Shown in pieces: positions 1 to 7,389 of a stretch of DNA of 64,000 nt. The notes below the pieces were generated by a model. It was not told the DNA's origin. It saw only the letters and a program-made list of their open reading frames with translations, and searched no databases. Origin of the DNA: Maribacter aquivivus (GTDB lineage: Bacteria > Bacteroidota > Bacteroidia > Flavobacteriales > Flavobacteriaceae); contig NZ_FQZX01000001.1 in assembly GCF_900142175.1 (NCBI RefSeq), positions 372,001 through 436,000 of the forward strand, read 5' to 3'. The position numbers and the translations under genes were made by a program. Numbering within the stretch: position 1 is the stretch's first letter; each line of letters begins with the position of its first letter.

Positions 1-261
1 TCGGGGTTTATTAATGAGGTCTTTTTCTGCGTCGTAGAAATTATTAATAATATAACCAGCAGCAATAACCATAGCTGAAGCTATTACGATAACGAAAAGA
101 TTAACGTCAAAAACTACTTTACGAACAGGAAGCTCTGGTGCTAAAATATAAATAGACGCCAAATATTGAGCTAGGGCTATAACTAGAATGTTATACCCCC
201 TAACCACTGAAAACAGACTCAGTACTTTTAAAAGTAAGAGTTTATTTCTTCTATTAAGCAT
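1..261 (-). CDS. UbiA-family prenyltransferase, N-terminal fragment
   Basis: An open frame of 87 codons runs from an ATG at 261 to the window edge, so only the N-terminus is present. The translation has a basic start, two hydrophobic stretches (about residues 13-43 and 50-70) and the motif NNFYDAEKD followed by INKPR near residues 72-87. This is the aspartate-rich Mg-prenyl-diphosphate binding motif of UbiA prenyltransferases. The gene starts 13 bases after the mevalonate kinase stop, so the two are probably cotranscribed. In Flavobacteriia, homologues beside mevalonate genes are often named geranylgeranylglycerol-phosphate geranylgeranyltransferase-like; the actual acceptor (glycerol phosphate, quinone or haem) cannot be told from this fragment. 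Confidence 0.8.
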   Translation of the reverse strand, partial: MLNRRNKLLLLKVLSLFSVVRGYNILVIALAQYLASIYILAPELPVRKVVFDVNLFVIVIASAMVIAAGYIINNFYDAEKDLINKPR

Positions 262-274
262 GTATGGAAATTAC

Positions 275-1213
275 CTAAAAATTATAGACTACTTCTAATT
301 TATAATCTTTTAACGCAGTTTTAGCTTTTTCAAAATCTTCGGTAAAACCTAAGATGTAACCACCACCACCTGAGCCACAAAGCTTTAAGTAGTAATCATT
401 AGTATCAATTCCGTTTTTCCATAAGTCATGAAACTTAGCAGGAATCATAGGTTTAAAATTATCTAAAACAACATGGGATAATTGCTTCAAATTACCGAAC
501 AATGACTGAATATTGCCGTTTACAAAATCTTCTACACAAGCATCTGTATGCTTTATGAATTGATTTTTTAGCATTTTACGAAAACCGTCATTCTTCATTT
601 GCTCCATGAAAATCTGAACCATTGGTGCAGTTTCTCCAATAATACCGCTATCTAATAAGAATACGGCTCCTTTACCTTCTATATTTTGTGAAGGTATGCT
701 AGTAGACTCAATATTGTCTTTAGAATTTATAAGAATTGGAAGACTCAAGTAACTATTCAATGGATCAAGCCCAGATGATTTACCGTGAAAAAACGACTCC
801 ATTTTACCGAATATCGTTTTAAGCTTCAATAGTTTTTCTCTGGTTAAGTTCTCAAGAACCGTTATTTTTTCTTGCGCATATTTGTCATAAATAGCTGCTA
901 CCAAAGCACCACTACTACCTACACCATAACCTTGTGGTATAGAACTGTCAAAATACATACCTTCAGCAACATCAGCTTTTAACAGGTCTAAATCAAAAGA
1001 AACCAAACTTGGCTCTTCAACAGTTAACTCTTCTAAATAAAGAGCAAATGCTGCTAAACTTTCGTTAGATTTTGTAGCCTCTTTTGAAACGCTGGCATCA
1101 GATTTCAAAGCTCCCTTATAAAAATTATAGGGTATTGATAATCCTTTTGAATCTTTAATGATACCATACTCTCCGAAGAGAAGAATTTTTGAATAAAAAA
1201 GAGGTCCTTTCAT
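275..1213 (-). CDS. Mevalonate kinase-like GHMP kinase
   Basis: This 312-residue soluble protein is a GHMP-superfamily kinase, predicted to phosphorylate mevalonate with ATP in the cytoplasmic mevalonate pathway. The N-terminal LLFGEYGI (residues 11-18) is the GE(H/Y) signature of this kinase group, IPQGYGVGSSGALVAA (92-107) is the phosphate-binding GHMP loop, and LCGSGGGGYILGF near the C-terminus is the third conserved motif. It lies between mvaD upstream and a UbiA prenyltransferase downstream, which supports the pathway assignment. Flavobacterial members are divergent, so phosphomevalonate or another GHMP substrate is possible, but context favours mevalonate. A 145-base gap separates it from mvaD; I saw no perfect TAnnTTTG box there. 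Confidence 0.8.
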   Translation of the reverse strand: MKGPLFYSKILLFGEYGIIKDSKGLSIPYNFYKGALKSDASVSKEATKSNESLAAFALYLEELTVEEPSLVSFDLDLLKADVAEGMYFDSSIPQGYGVGSSGALVAAIYDKYAQEKITVLENLTREKLLKLKTIFGKMESFFHGKSSGLDPLNSYLSLPILINSKDNIESTSIPSQNIEGKGAVFLLDSGIIGETAPMVQIFMEQMKNDGFRKMLKNQFIKHTDACVEDFVNGNIQSLFGNLKQLSHVVLDNFKPMIPAKFHDLWKNGIDTNDYYLKLCGSGGGGYILGFTEDFEKAKTALKDYKLEVVYNF

Positions 1214-1358
1214 TTTAAAAACTAAACTAATATTGAAACGTATATAAATATAGTCAAAGATTCACAAAAAGTTGAACGTTTCACCCTAAAAGGTTAAACA
1301 AATTAAATGAATCATTCCCTTACAAACGTTTATTGTAAAGAAATAGTACTTAAATCAC

Positions 1359-2441
1359 CTACAACTTCTTAGCACCCAGACCAATTCGATCGCAAATATA
1401 CTGCCCATTTTGACAAAAAGGCACTAACTTCTCTTTTATAAATGGAAAAACGATATCCTTTTCATTTTCCGGATATAATACATGCACATTTGCACCTGCA
1501 TCTAATGTAAAGCAAACATGGGTATTAGATTCTTGCCTAAATTTCCAAATCGCATTAATTATAGAAAGGGTATTTGGCTTCATTAGTATGAAATACGGAT
1601 TGCTCGTCATCATCATCGCATGTAATGTAAGTGCCTCACTTTCTACAATATTTATGAATGTATCTAAACTACCATCTGTTAAAACAGACTTTAACTTCTC
1701 TAAATTGGTATGTGCCTGGTCAAATCGTTGAGCCGCGAACGGATGTCCGTGCATTAACTCATGACCCACCGTACTACTCACCTGCTTTTCTCCTTTATCT
1801 ACCAACAAAATGGTATCATGAAAATTATTGAATACCTCATGTACTTTATACGGATACTTTATACCAAACAGATTTGAGCTTCCTTCAATTGAAGCTGTTT
1901 CTCCCCATTGTACCAAAGGTCCTTCAATACTGCGACAAGCACTACCGGAACCTAAACGAGATAAAAATGAAACTTTTCTGTTAAAATGCTCTTCAGAAAG
2001 ATTCTTTAAAAAAGTCCTCTCCATTTCCATAAAACATAATGCCAAAGCTGACATACCGCTCGCAGATGATGCTATACCACTACTATGCGGAAAAGAATTT
2101 GATGTATTTATAACAAAGTGGTACTCTTTTAAAAACGGCAGATAGACTTCTATTCTTTTTAAAAATGTATTTATTTTTGGCTTAAATTCTTCTTTTGCTT
2201 CGCCTTCAAAAAATAAGTCAAAGGAGAACTCCTCGCTTTTTTTAGCTTTCTTTTTATACTGCACACTAGTTTTAGTAACACATGCAGCCAATGTAAAACT
2301 GATAGATGGGTTGGCAGGTATCTGATTCTCTCTCTTACCCCAATACTTTACCAAAGCAATATTACTGGGCGAAGAATACGATACTGTGCCTTCTTCTTTC
2401 AATGTGGTATATGGTGCTGGAATAAATTCTTTTTCTGACAT
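1359..2441 (-). CDS. mvaD: Diphosphomevalonate decarboxylase
   Basis: The product (360 residues from the preferred start) catalyses ATP-dependent decarboxylation of diphosphomevalonate to isopentenyl diphosphate. Seen in the sequence are SSPSNIALVKYWGKRE near residues 22-37, the GHMP loop FPHSSGIASSASGMSALAL and the segment GSGSACRSI; all are typical of the family, and length is close to the usual 320-360. The frame is open upstream to 2483, but a perfect -7 box (2459-2466) lies inside that extension. The ATG at 2441 (MSEKEF...) is therefore chosen. It heads an isoprenoid block with mevalonate kinase and a UbiA enzyme. Confidence 0.92.
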   Translation of the reverse strand: MSEKEFIPAPYTTLKEEGTVSYSSPSNIALVKYWGKRENQIPANPSISFTLAACVTKTSVQYKKKAKKSEEFSFDLFFEGEAKEEFKPKINTFLKRIEVYLPFLKEYHFVINTSNSFPHSSGIASSASGMSALALCFMEMERTFLKNLSEEHFNRKVSFLSRLGSGSACRSIEGPLVQWGETASIEGSSNLFGIKYPYKVHEVFNNFHDTILLVDKGEKQVSSTVGHELMHGHPFAAQRFDQAHTNLEKLKSVLTDGSLDTFINIVESEALTLHAMMMTSNPYFILMKPNTLSIINAIWKFRQESNTHVCFTLDAGANVHVLYPENEKDIVFPFIKEKLVPFCQNGQYICDRIGLGAKKL

Positions 2442-2458
2442 TGAATATTCAATTTGTG

Positions 2459-2466
2459 CAAATATA
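2459..2466 (-). promoter_or_regulatory. Flavobacterial -7 promoter box for mvaD
   Basis: The minus strand reads TATATTTG, a perfect match to the Bacteroidetes -7 consensus TAnnTTTG, ending 17 bases before the ATG at 2441. No correctly spaced -33 TTG was found. It argues for the internal mvaD start. Confidence 0.5.
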
Positions 2467-2522
2467 GTTTTTAGGACTATCAATTAAAATAAATCCTTAT
2501 TTTAGAGCTAAACACCAACCAA

Positions 2523-2996
2523 TTGAAAAGAAAGCTTACATACATTTTTATTGGTATTGCCATATGCTCGGTTATTGGATTTCTTAATAGCGTGGTTACG
2601 CAAAGCTCTGTAAACGGATGGTACATGACTTTAAACAAACCAAGTTTTAACCCGCCAAACTGGATTTTCGCTCCGGTATGGAGCGCTCTATATATTATGA
2701 TGGGTATTTCTGCCGGTTGGGTCTGGGCTAAAGGCTTTCATCACAAGTGGGTAAAAACCGGATTATATCACTTTGGTTTTCAACTACTTTTAAATGGATT
2801 GTGGAGTATTGTATTCTTCGGACTTAAACAACCGTTTTATGGACTGCTCGTAATTATGGCACTTCTAGTAGTTTTATCTCTTACTATTAAATGGTTCAAT
2901 GTCGTTAGCAAATTTGCAGCCATATTGCTAATTCCGTATTTACTTTGGGTCTGTTTCGCTACAGCTTTGAATTACAAAATTTGGGAGTTGAATTAA
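2523..2996 (+). CDS. tspO: TspO/MBR family membrane protein
   Basis: A 157-residue integral membrane protein of the TspO/MBR family, the bacterial homologue of the mitochondrial translocator protein; family members bind tetrapyrroles and affect porphyrin or stress-related metabolism. The signature LNKPSFNPPNWIFAPVW (residues 37-53) and about five hydrophobic segments rich in Trp and Tyr are visible, and length is normal. The start is a TTG codon; no in-frame ATG lies close by that would keep the first membrane segment. The upstream 81 bases also hold the divergent mvaD promoter. Its stop is one base from the convergent DUF1697 stop. Confidence 0.9.
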   Translation: MKRKLTYIFIGIAICSVIGFLNSVVTQSSVNGWYMTLNKPSFNPPNWIFAPVWSALYIMMGISAGWVWAKGFHHKWVKTGLYHFGFQLLLNGLWSIVFFGLKQPFYGLLVIMALLVVLSLTIKWFNVVSKFAAILLIPYLLWVCFATALNYKIWELN

Positions 2997-2997
2997 T

Positions 2998-3537
2998 CTA
3001 TCTACTCAACTCTAATAATTTATGCATGGTTCTATAATTTCTGGTAGTTGCCAAAACTTTCAGTTTTCGCTCTACCAAATTATTATTCAACTTGGCTTTA
3101 CCATACCCAGCTTTACACTTTAGATACACACAGTTTTTAGAAATTGAAAACTCTTCGTTAGCGTACGATTCTCCTTTAAACTTAGAAAGCTCTTCTACAT
3201 TCGTAGTATTATTTAGCAATACAAAATAGATTTGCTTTCTAATGACTTCATCTTCCGATTCAAACGGATTCTCATTTAGAATTTGATGTAGCTGCGAAGT
3301 TGTCTTTACTATTACAGGCACTTCAAAACCAAAACTTTTTAAAATAGCTTTAGAAATGAGAGATTCTAATTCTGATGTTTTCTGAAGTTCACATTTGAAA
3401 ACTAAATTACCACTTTGAATGTATGTCTCAACATCTTTAAGCTTTATACTTTTGCATAATTCTCGAAGTTCCGCCATCGGTATTTTATGTTTTCCGCTGA
3501 CATTTATCCCTCTTAAGAATGCGATGTATGTTTCCAT
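2998..3537 (-). CDS. DUF1697 domain protein
   Basis: This 179-residue soluble protein belongs to DUF1697, recognised from the opening METYIAFLRGINVSGK, the segment AELRELC and the phrase YIQSGNLVF (residues 39-47). The biochemical function of the family is not established. It is the last gene of a long minus-strand series, beginning one base after the flavoprotein stop at 3539, so it is probably translated from the same mRNA. It ends next to the convergent tspO stop with no room for a terminator. Nothing odd in length or composition. Confidence 0.85.
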   Translation of the reverse strand: METYIAFLRGINVSGKHKIPMAELRELCKSIKLKDVETYIQSGNLVFKCELQKTSELESLISKAILKSFGFEVPVIVKTTSQLHQILNENPFESEDEVIRKQIYFVLLNNTTNVEELSKFKGESYANEEFSISKNCVYLKCKAGYGKAKLNNNLVERKLKVLATTRNYRTMHKLLELSR

Positions 3538-3538
3538 G

Positions 3539-4819
3539 TTAAGGAGTGTTAGCGTTCAATTCGTCCACAACTCCGTTGGCTGCGATATAACCACCTGTCC
3601 AAGCATTTTGAAAATTGAATCCGCCAGTAATGGCATCTATATTTATGATTTCCCCTGCAAAATACAGACTTGGCAGAAATTTACTTTCGTAGGTTTTAAA
3701 ATTAATCTCCTTTAAATCTAAACCCCCAGCTGTCACAAACTCTTCTTTAAAAGTACTTTTACCGTTTACTTGAAAAATGCCCGCAGTCAGTTGTTCTGCT
3801 AATGAAGTTAATTGATGCTTTGATACTTCTGGCCAGGTCATAGTATCATCAATACCAGCTGCTTTTACCAAGTTTGCCCATAAACGCTTAGGAATATCCA
3901 ACACCTTGGTTCTTAAAATAGTTTTCTTTTCAACTTGCTTTACTTTCAAAAACAATTCTAACAATCCGTTTTGGTGATATTCCGGAACCCAATTCACTTG
4001 AATTTTGAATTGGTAATTATACTGCTCTAAAATTCTAGCTCCCCATGCAGAGAGTTTTAAAATAGCCGGTCCGCTCATTCCCCAGTGGGTAACCAATAAT
4101 GGTCCGTCTGAGCTTAAAACAGATGTATCTAATTTTGTTTTTCCTGTCTTTTTACCAAAATTCTTTTTGGGTATTACGTTTACCTCGGCATGTGTAGCGA
4201 CACCGGGTATATCTGCCATACGCTCATCTTTTATATTAAAAGTAAACAATGATGGTACGGGCGGAACAATGGTATGTCCTAACGCTTCAATATACTTCCA
4301 CATTTTAGGATTGCTACCCGTTGCCAAAATGAGCTTTTTGCAGTACATAAAACTCTCACCTATGGCAACCTTCCAAATCTTAGCTCCTTCTTCCTCAATT
4401 TGTTCAATTCCACTTACCGAACAAAGTGTTTTCACCTGAACACCTAATCTATCTACCTCAGAAATAAAACAGTCTATAATTGTTTGTGATGAATTACTAA
4501 CCGGAAACATTCTGCCATCTTCCTCTATCTTTAAAGCCACACCACGTTCTTCAAAAAAACCAACGGTATCACCACTGGCATAGTTATGAAAAGGACCTAA
4601 TAGTTCTTTTTCTCCTCTAGGATAGTTCTTGCTTAAATCTGCCGGATTAAATTCTGCGTGCGTAACATTACAGCGACCACCACCAGAAATTTTCACCTTG
4701 GTCAATACATCTTTACCACGTTCTAAAATAGCTATTTTAGTATTTGGTCTTTTTTCTGCGATATGTATTGCTGCATAAAAACCTGCAGCACCACCACCAA
4801 TTACTAAAACGTCGTACAT
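3539..4819 (-). CDS. BaiN/HI0933-family FAD flavoprotein
   Basis: A 426-residue FAD/NAD(P)-dependent oxidoreductase of the HI0933/YhiN/BaiN group. The N-terminus has the Rossmann dinucleotide motif VIGGGAAGFYAA (residues 6-17), followed by the family hallmark ISGGGRCNVTHA (about 45-56); the C-terminus has the FAD-contacting segment GGFNFQNAWTGGY. The physiological substrate of most members is unknown; one characterised relative acts on bile acids, which does not transfer to a marine organism. It overlaps the GDPD gene by one base and is followed after one base by the DUF1697 gene, so it sits in the tail of the maltose-type operon. Confidence 0.88.
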   Translation of the reverse strand: MYDVLVIGGGAAGFYAAIHIAEKRPNTKIAILERGKDVLTKVKISGGGRCNVTHAEFNPADLSKNYPRGEKELLGPFHNYASGDTVGFFEERGVALKIEEDGRMFPVSNSSQTIIDCFISEVDRLGVQVKTLCSVSGIEQIEEEGAKIWKVAIGESFMYCKKLILATGSNPKMWKYIEALGHTIVPPVPSLFTFNIKDERMADIPGVATHAEVNVIPKKNFGKKTGKTKLDTSVLSSDGPLLVTHWGMSGPAILKLSAWGARILEQYNYQFKIQVNWVPEYHQNGLLELFLKVKQVEKKTILRTKVLDIPKRLWANLVKAAGIDDTMTWPEVSKHQLTSLAEQLTAGIFQVNGKSTFKEEFVTAGGLDLKEINFKTYESKFLPSLYFAGEIINIDAITGGFNFQNAWTGGYIAANGVVDELNANTP

Positions 4820-5565
4820 TATTTTACCCGTTCTGGAAAGTTTGTAATAATGCCGTCTACCCCAATACGTTTCATTGAATCAATATCTGCAGGCTCATTA
4901 ACCGTCCAAGTATAAATTTTAAAACCGGCATCTCTAATCTCATTTGCCTTTTCTAAATCTAAATTTTTAAAATACGGATTAATTGCTACGGCATTCAATT
5001 CTTTAGCCACAGGTATAGCATCTACAGGGTTTTCTTCGGTCAAGACTGCAATAGCTACATTTGGGTTATGCTTACGCATTTCCTTCAGCTCGTCCCAATT
5101 AAAACTTGAGATTATAAAATTCTCTGCAGACCAATTTCTTTGTTCAATATAGTAATTCATGATATGGTTAACCTTATCTGCAGTACCCGCACCTTTAAGC
5201 TCTATGTTTAAAGCAACCTTATTGTCAATTAGCTTTAAAACATCTTGAAGCATTGGTATTTTATGACCACCTTCAACAATTACCTGCATTAAATCAACAA
5301 TATAATAATCTTCAATATTACCTGGGGCATTTGTTAATCGATCAAGTTGATCGTCATGAAAAACTACAATCTCTCCACTTTTAATTTTAAAGACATCGAT
5401 CTCTATCATATCAACACCCAAATCCATTGCTTTTTGAATAGATGGCAAGGTGTTTTCAGTTTCGTGTCCCATAGCACCTCTATGACCAATTACTAACGGT
5501 TCTTCTTTCATATTACAAGATGCTAAAGTGATACAAATAAAAGCTAAGGCAATTCTTTTGAGCAT
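4819..5565 (-). CDS. Glycerophosphodiester phosphodiesterase lipoprotein
   Basis: A 248-residue GDPD-family enzyme, predicted to hydrolyse glycerophosphodiesters to glycerol-3-phosphate and an alcohol. The start MLKRIALAFICITLASC is a lipoprotein signal with Cys17, so it should be anchored in the cell envelope. Catalytic signatures are IGHRGAMGHETENTLPS (26-42), the metal-binding MIEIDVF and the second histidine in VVFHDDQLDRLTN. It begins three bases after the GH13 stop and overlaps the flavoprotein gene by one base. Its place behind maltose genes may reflect simple read-through, or glycerol-phosphate release under the same carbon control; the latter is speculation. Confidence 0.9.
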   Translation of the reverse strand: MLKRIALAFICITLASCNMKEEPLVIGHRGAMGHETENTLPSIQKAMDLGVDMIEIDVFKIKSGEIVVFHDDQLDRLTNAPGNIEDYYIVDLMQVIVEGGHKIPMLQDVLKLIDNKVALNIELKGAGTADKVNHIMNYYIEQRNWSAENFIISSFNWDELKEMRKHNPNVAIAVLTEENPVDAIPVAKELNAVAINPYFKNLDLEKANEIRDAGFKIYTWTVNEPADIDSMKRIGVDGIITNFPERVK

Positions 5566-5568
5566 ATC

Positions 5569-7344
5569 TTAAGATTTTAATTCAAAAATAAAGGATTCTA
5601 AAGGATTTAAGTTGATTACGATATGACCTTCTCCATTTTCTACTCGTAATGAATTCTTATGACCATAAAGTGCATCTTGTAAAAGATAACTACCTTCTTT
5701 TAATTGCCATGTATTCATTAAATCAACCGGTAGTTTTAAATCGAAAGAAAAATGGTCGTTGACATCAAAATTGGCAACAACTATCAGTTTTTGATTCTCT
5801 GACCAGCGAACATATGATAATACACGGTGATTGTAATTTTCAGTAATTTCTTTATTATAAAAATGAATTTCACGGTACGCACCCATTAAAGCTTCACTAC
5901 TAATAGTAAAATTCAACAATCGTTTGTAAAAGTCCCTTAACGAAGCTTCTTCTGGCGTAGATTGACCACCATCGAACTTTTTATTATTTACCCATCTTTG
6001 ATGATGGGGAACACCAACATAATCGAATATTGATGTTCTTGACGGACTCCCAAAGCCTGCATGTTCAGCAGCTGGCTCACCTACTTCTTGTCCAAAATAA
6101 ATCATGGTCGGCGATGTACTTATGGTTGCAGAAACTACCATTGCAGGCCTGCCTATTTCAGCATTACCTACAAATTCTGGACTAGCGATACGTTGCTCGT
6201 CATGATTCTCTAAAAAGTGAAGCATGTTATGCTCTATATCTTGCAGACCGTTCTGAACAACCGGTAAATGATCAGACCAACCGTAACCTTTCATTATATG
6301 TTTTAAGCCATCATAAAAATCGACCTTATCATATAAATAATCCATTTTTCCTTTATGGATATATGTTCTATATAAATCTGGATTATACACCTCTGCCATT
6401 ATAAAAGCATCGGGGTTTTTCATTTTTATGGATGAATTCATAAAGCTCCAAAACTCTACCGGAACCATTTCTGCCATATCATACCGAAAGCCATCAACAC
6501 CCATAGCCAACCAATACAAGGCAACATCTCTAAACTTGCGCCAAGAACTAGGTACTACTCTCTTTTTCCAATAATTAAAATGCTCTTCGTAATCTTTCTC
6601 GCCGAAATCATTTGGTAGCATATCAAAATCTAACCTACCATCTGGTCTTACACCATAATTTATACGAACGGTCTCATACCAATCGTTCATATCTGGTTGC
6701 GGACTACGAGAACCATTACCGGTCCATTTTGCGGGAATCTCCTCTAATTTAGAATATGAAAAATCAGGTACACTTCCTCCTAAAGGCACATAACCATCTC
6801 GCCATTGTGGAGTTTTAAATTCCGTTCCTGGGATGTAATAAAAGTTATTATCCTTTTGATATTCTACAGATGTATCATCGCCAAATCCGAAATCAGAAAT
6901 CCCTTTAGGGTTCGTCTTTCCTTCATACTTTCTAGCTACATGATTAGGCACAATATCAATAATCACCTTCATACCCGCCTTATGTGTACGATCAATTAAA
7001 GATTTGAATTCCTTTAACCTTTTTGAAGGGTCTTTAGCTAAATCTGGGTTAACATTGTAATAATCTTTAACCGCGTAAGGTGAACCAGCTCTACCTTTAA
7101 CCACTGCCGGGTCATCATTAGAAATACCAATCTCAGTATAGTCATTGATAACCGCATGATGCGGAATACCGGTAAACCAAATATGGGTAATACCTAAATC
7201 TTTTATTTCTACGAGTGCCTTTTTATTAAAATCTGCAAACTTACCTACTCCATTTTCTTCAATAGTGCCCCAAGGTTTGTTGTTGGTCTTGGTGTTACCA
7301 AAAAGCCTGGTAAACACATGATAAATTACAATCTTACTATTCAT
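5569..7344 (-). CDS. GH13 alpha-amylase family enzyme, no signal peptide
   Basis: A 591-residue glycoside hydrolase family 13 protein acting on alpha-glucan oligosaccharides. The conserved regions are all present: DIVPNH (130-135), GFRYDM with nucleophile Asp289, IMAEVY with acid/base Glu318, and FLENHDEQR with His381-Asp382. A C-terminal beta domain follows. The N-terminus (MNSKIVIYHVFTRLFGN) has no signal peptide or lipobox, so a cytoplasmic location is likely. It lies 45 bases after the GH65 phosphorylase gene and three before the GDPD gene. It probably trims imported malto-oligosaccharides to maltose for phosphorolysis; debranching or neopullulanase-like activity cannot be excluded. Confidence 0.9.
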   Translation of the reverse strand: MNSKIVIYHVFTRLFGNTKTNNKPWGTIEENGVGKFADFNKKALVEIKDLGITHIWFTGIPHHAVINDYTEIGISNDDPAVVKGRAGSPYAVKDYYNVNPDLAKDPSKRLKEFKSLIDRTHKAGMKVIIDIVPNHVARKYEGKTNPKGISDFGFGDDTSVEYQKDNNFYYIPGTEFKTPQWRDGYVPLGGSVPDFSYSKLEEIPAKWTGNGSRSPQPDMNDWYETVRINYGVRPDGRLDFDMLPNDFGEKDYEEHFNYWKKRVVPSSWRKFRDVALYWLAMGVDGFRYDMAEMVPVEFWSFMNSSIKMKNPDAFIMAEVYNPDLYRTYIHKGKMDYLYDKVDFYDGLKHIMKGYGWSDHLPVVQNGLQDIEHNMLHFLENHDEQRIASPEFVGNAEIGRPAMVVSATISTSPTMIYFGQEVGEPAAEHAGFGSPSRTSIFDYVGVPHHQRWVNNKKFDGGQSTPEEASLRDFYKRLLNFTISSEALMGAYREIHFYNKEITENYNHRVLSYVRWSENQKLIVVANFDVNDHFSFDLKLPVDLMNTWQLKEGSYLLQDALYGHKNSLRVENGEGHIVINLNPLESFIFELKS

Positions 7345-7389
7345 GGGGCAATTAGATTTTAAACTTTAAAGCACTAAACTAAAGACAAT

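Noticed and set aside
5569..7344. Secreted alpha-amylase (SusG-like)
   Set aside because: No signal peptide or lipobox at the N-terminus, and no upstream in-frame start that would add one.
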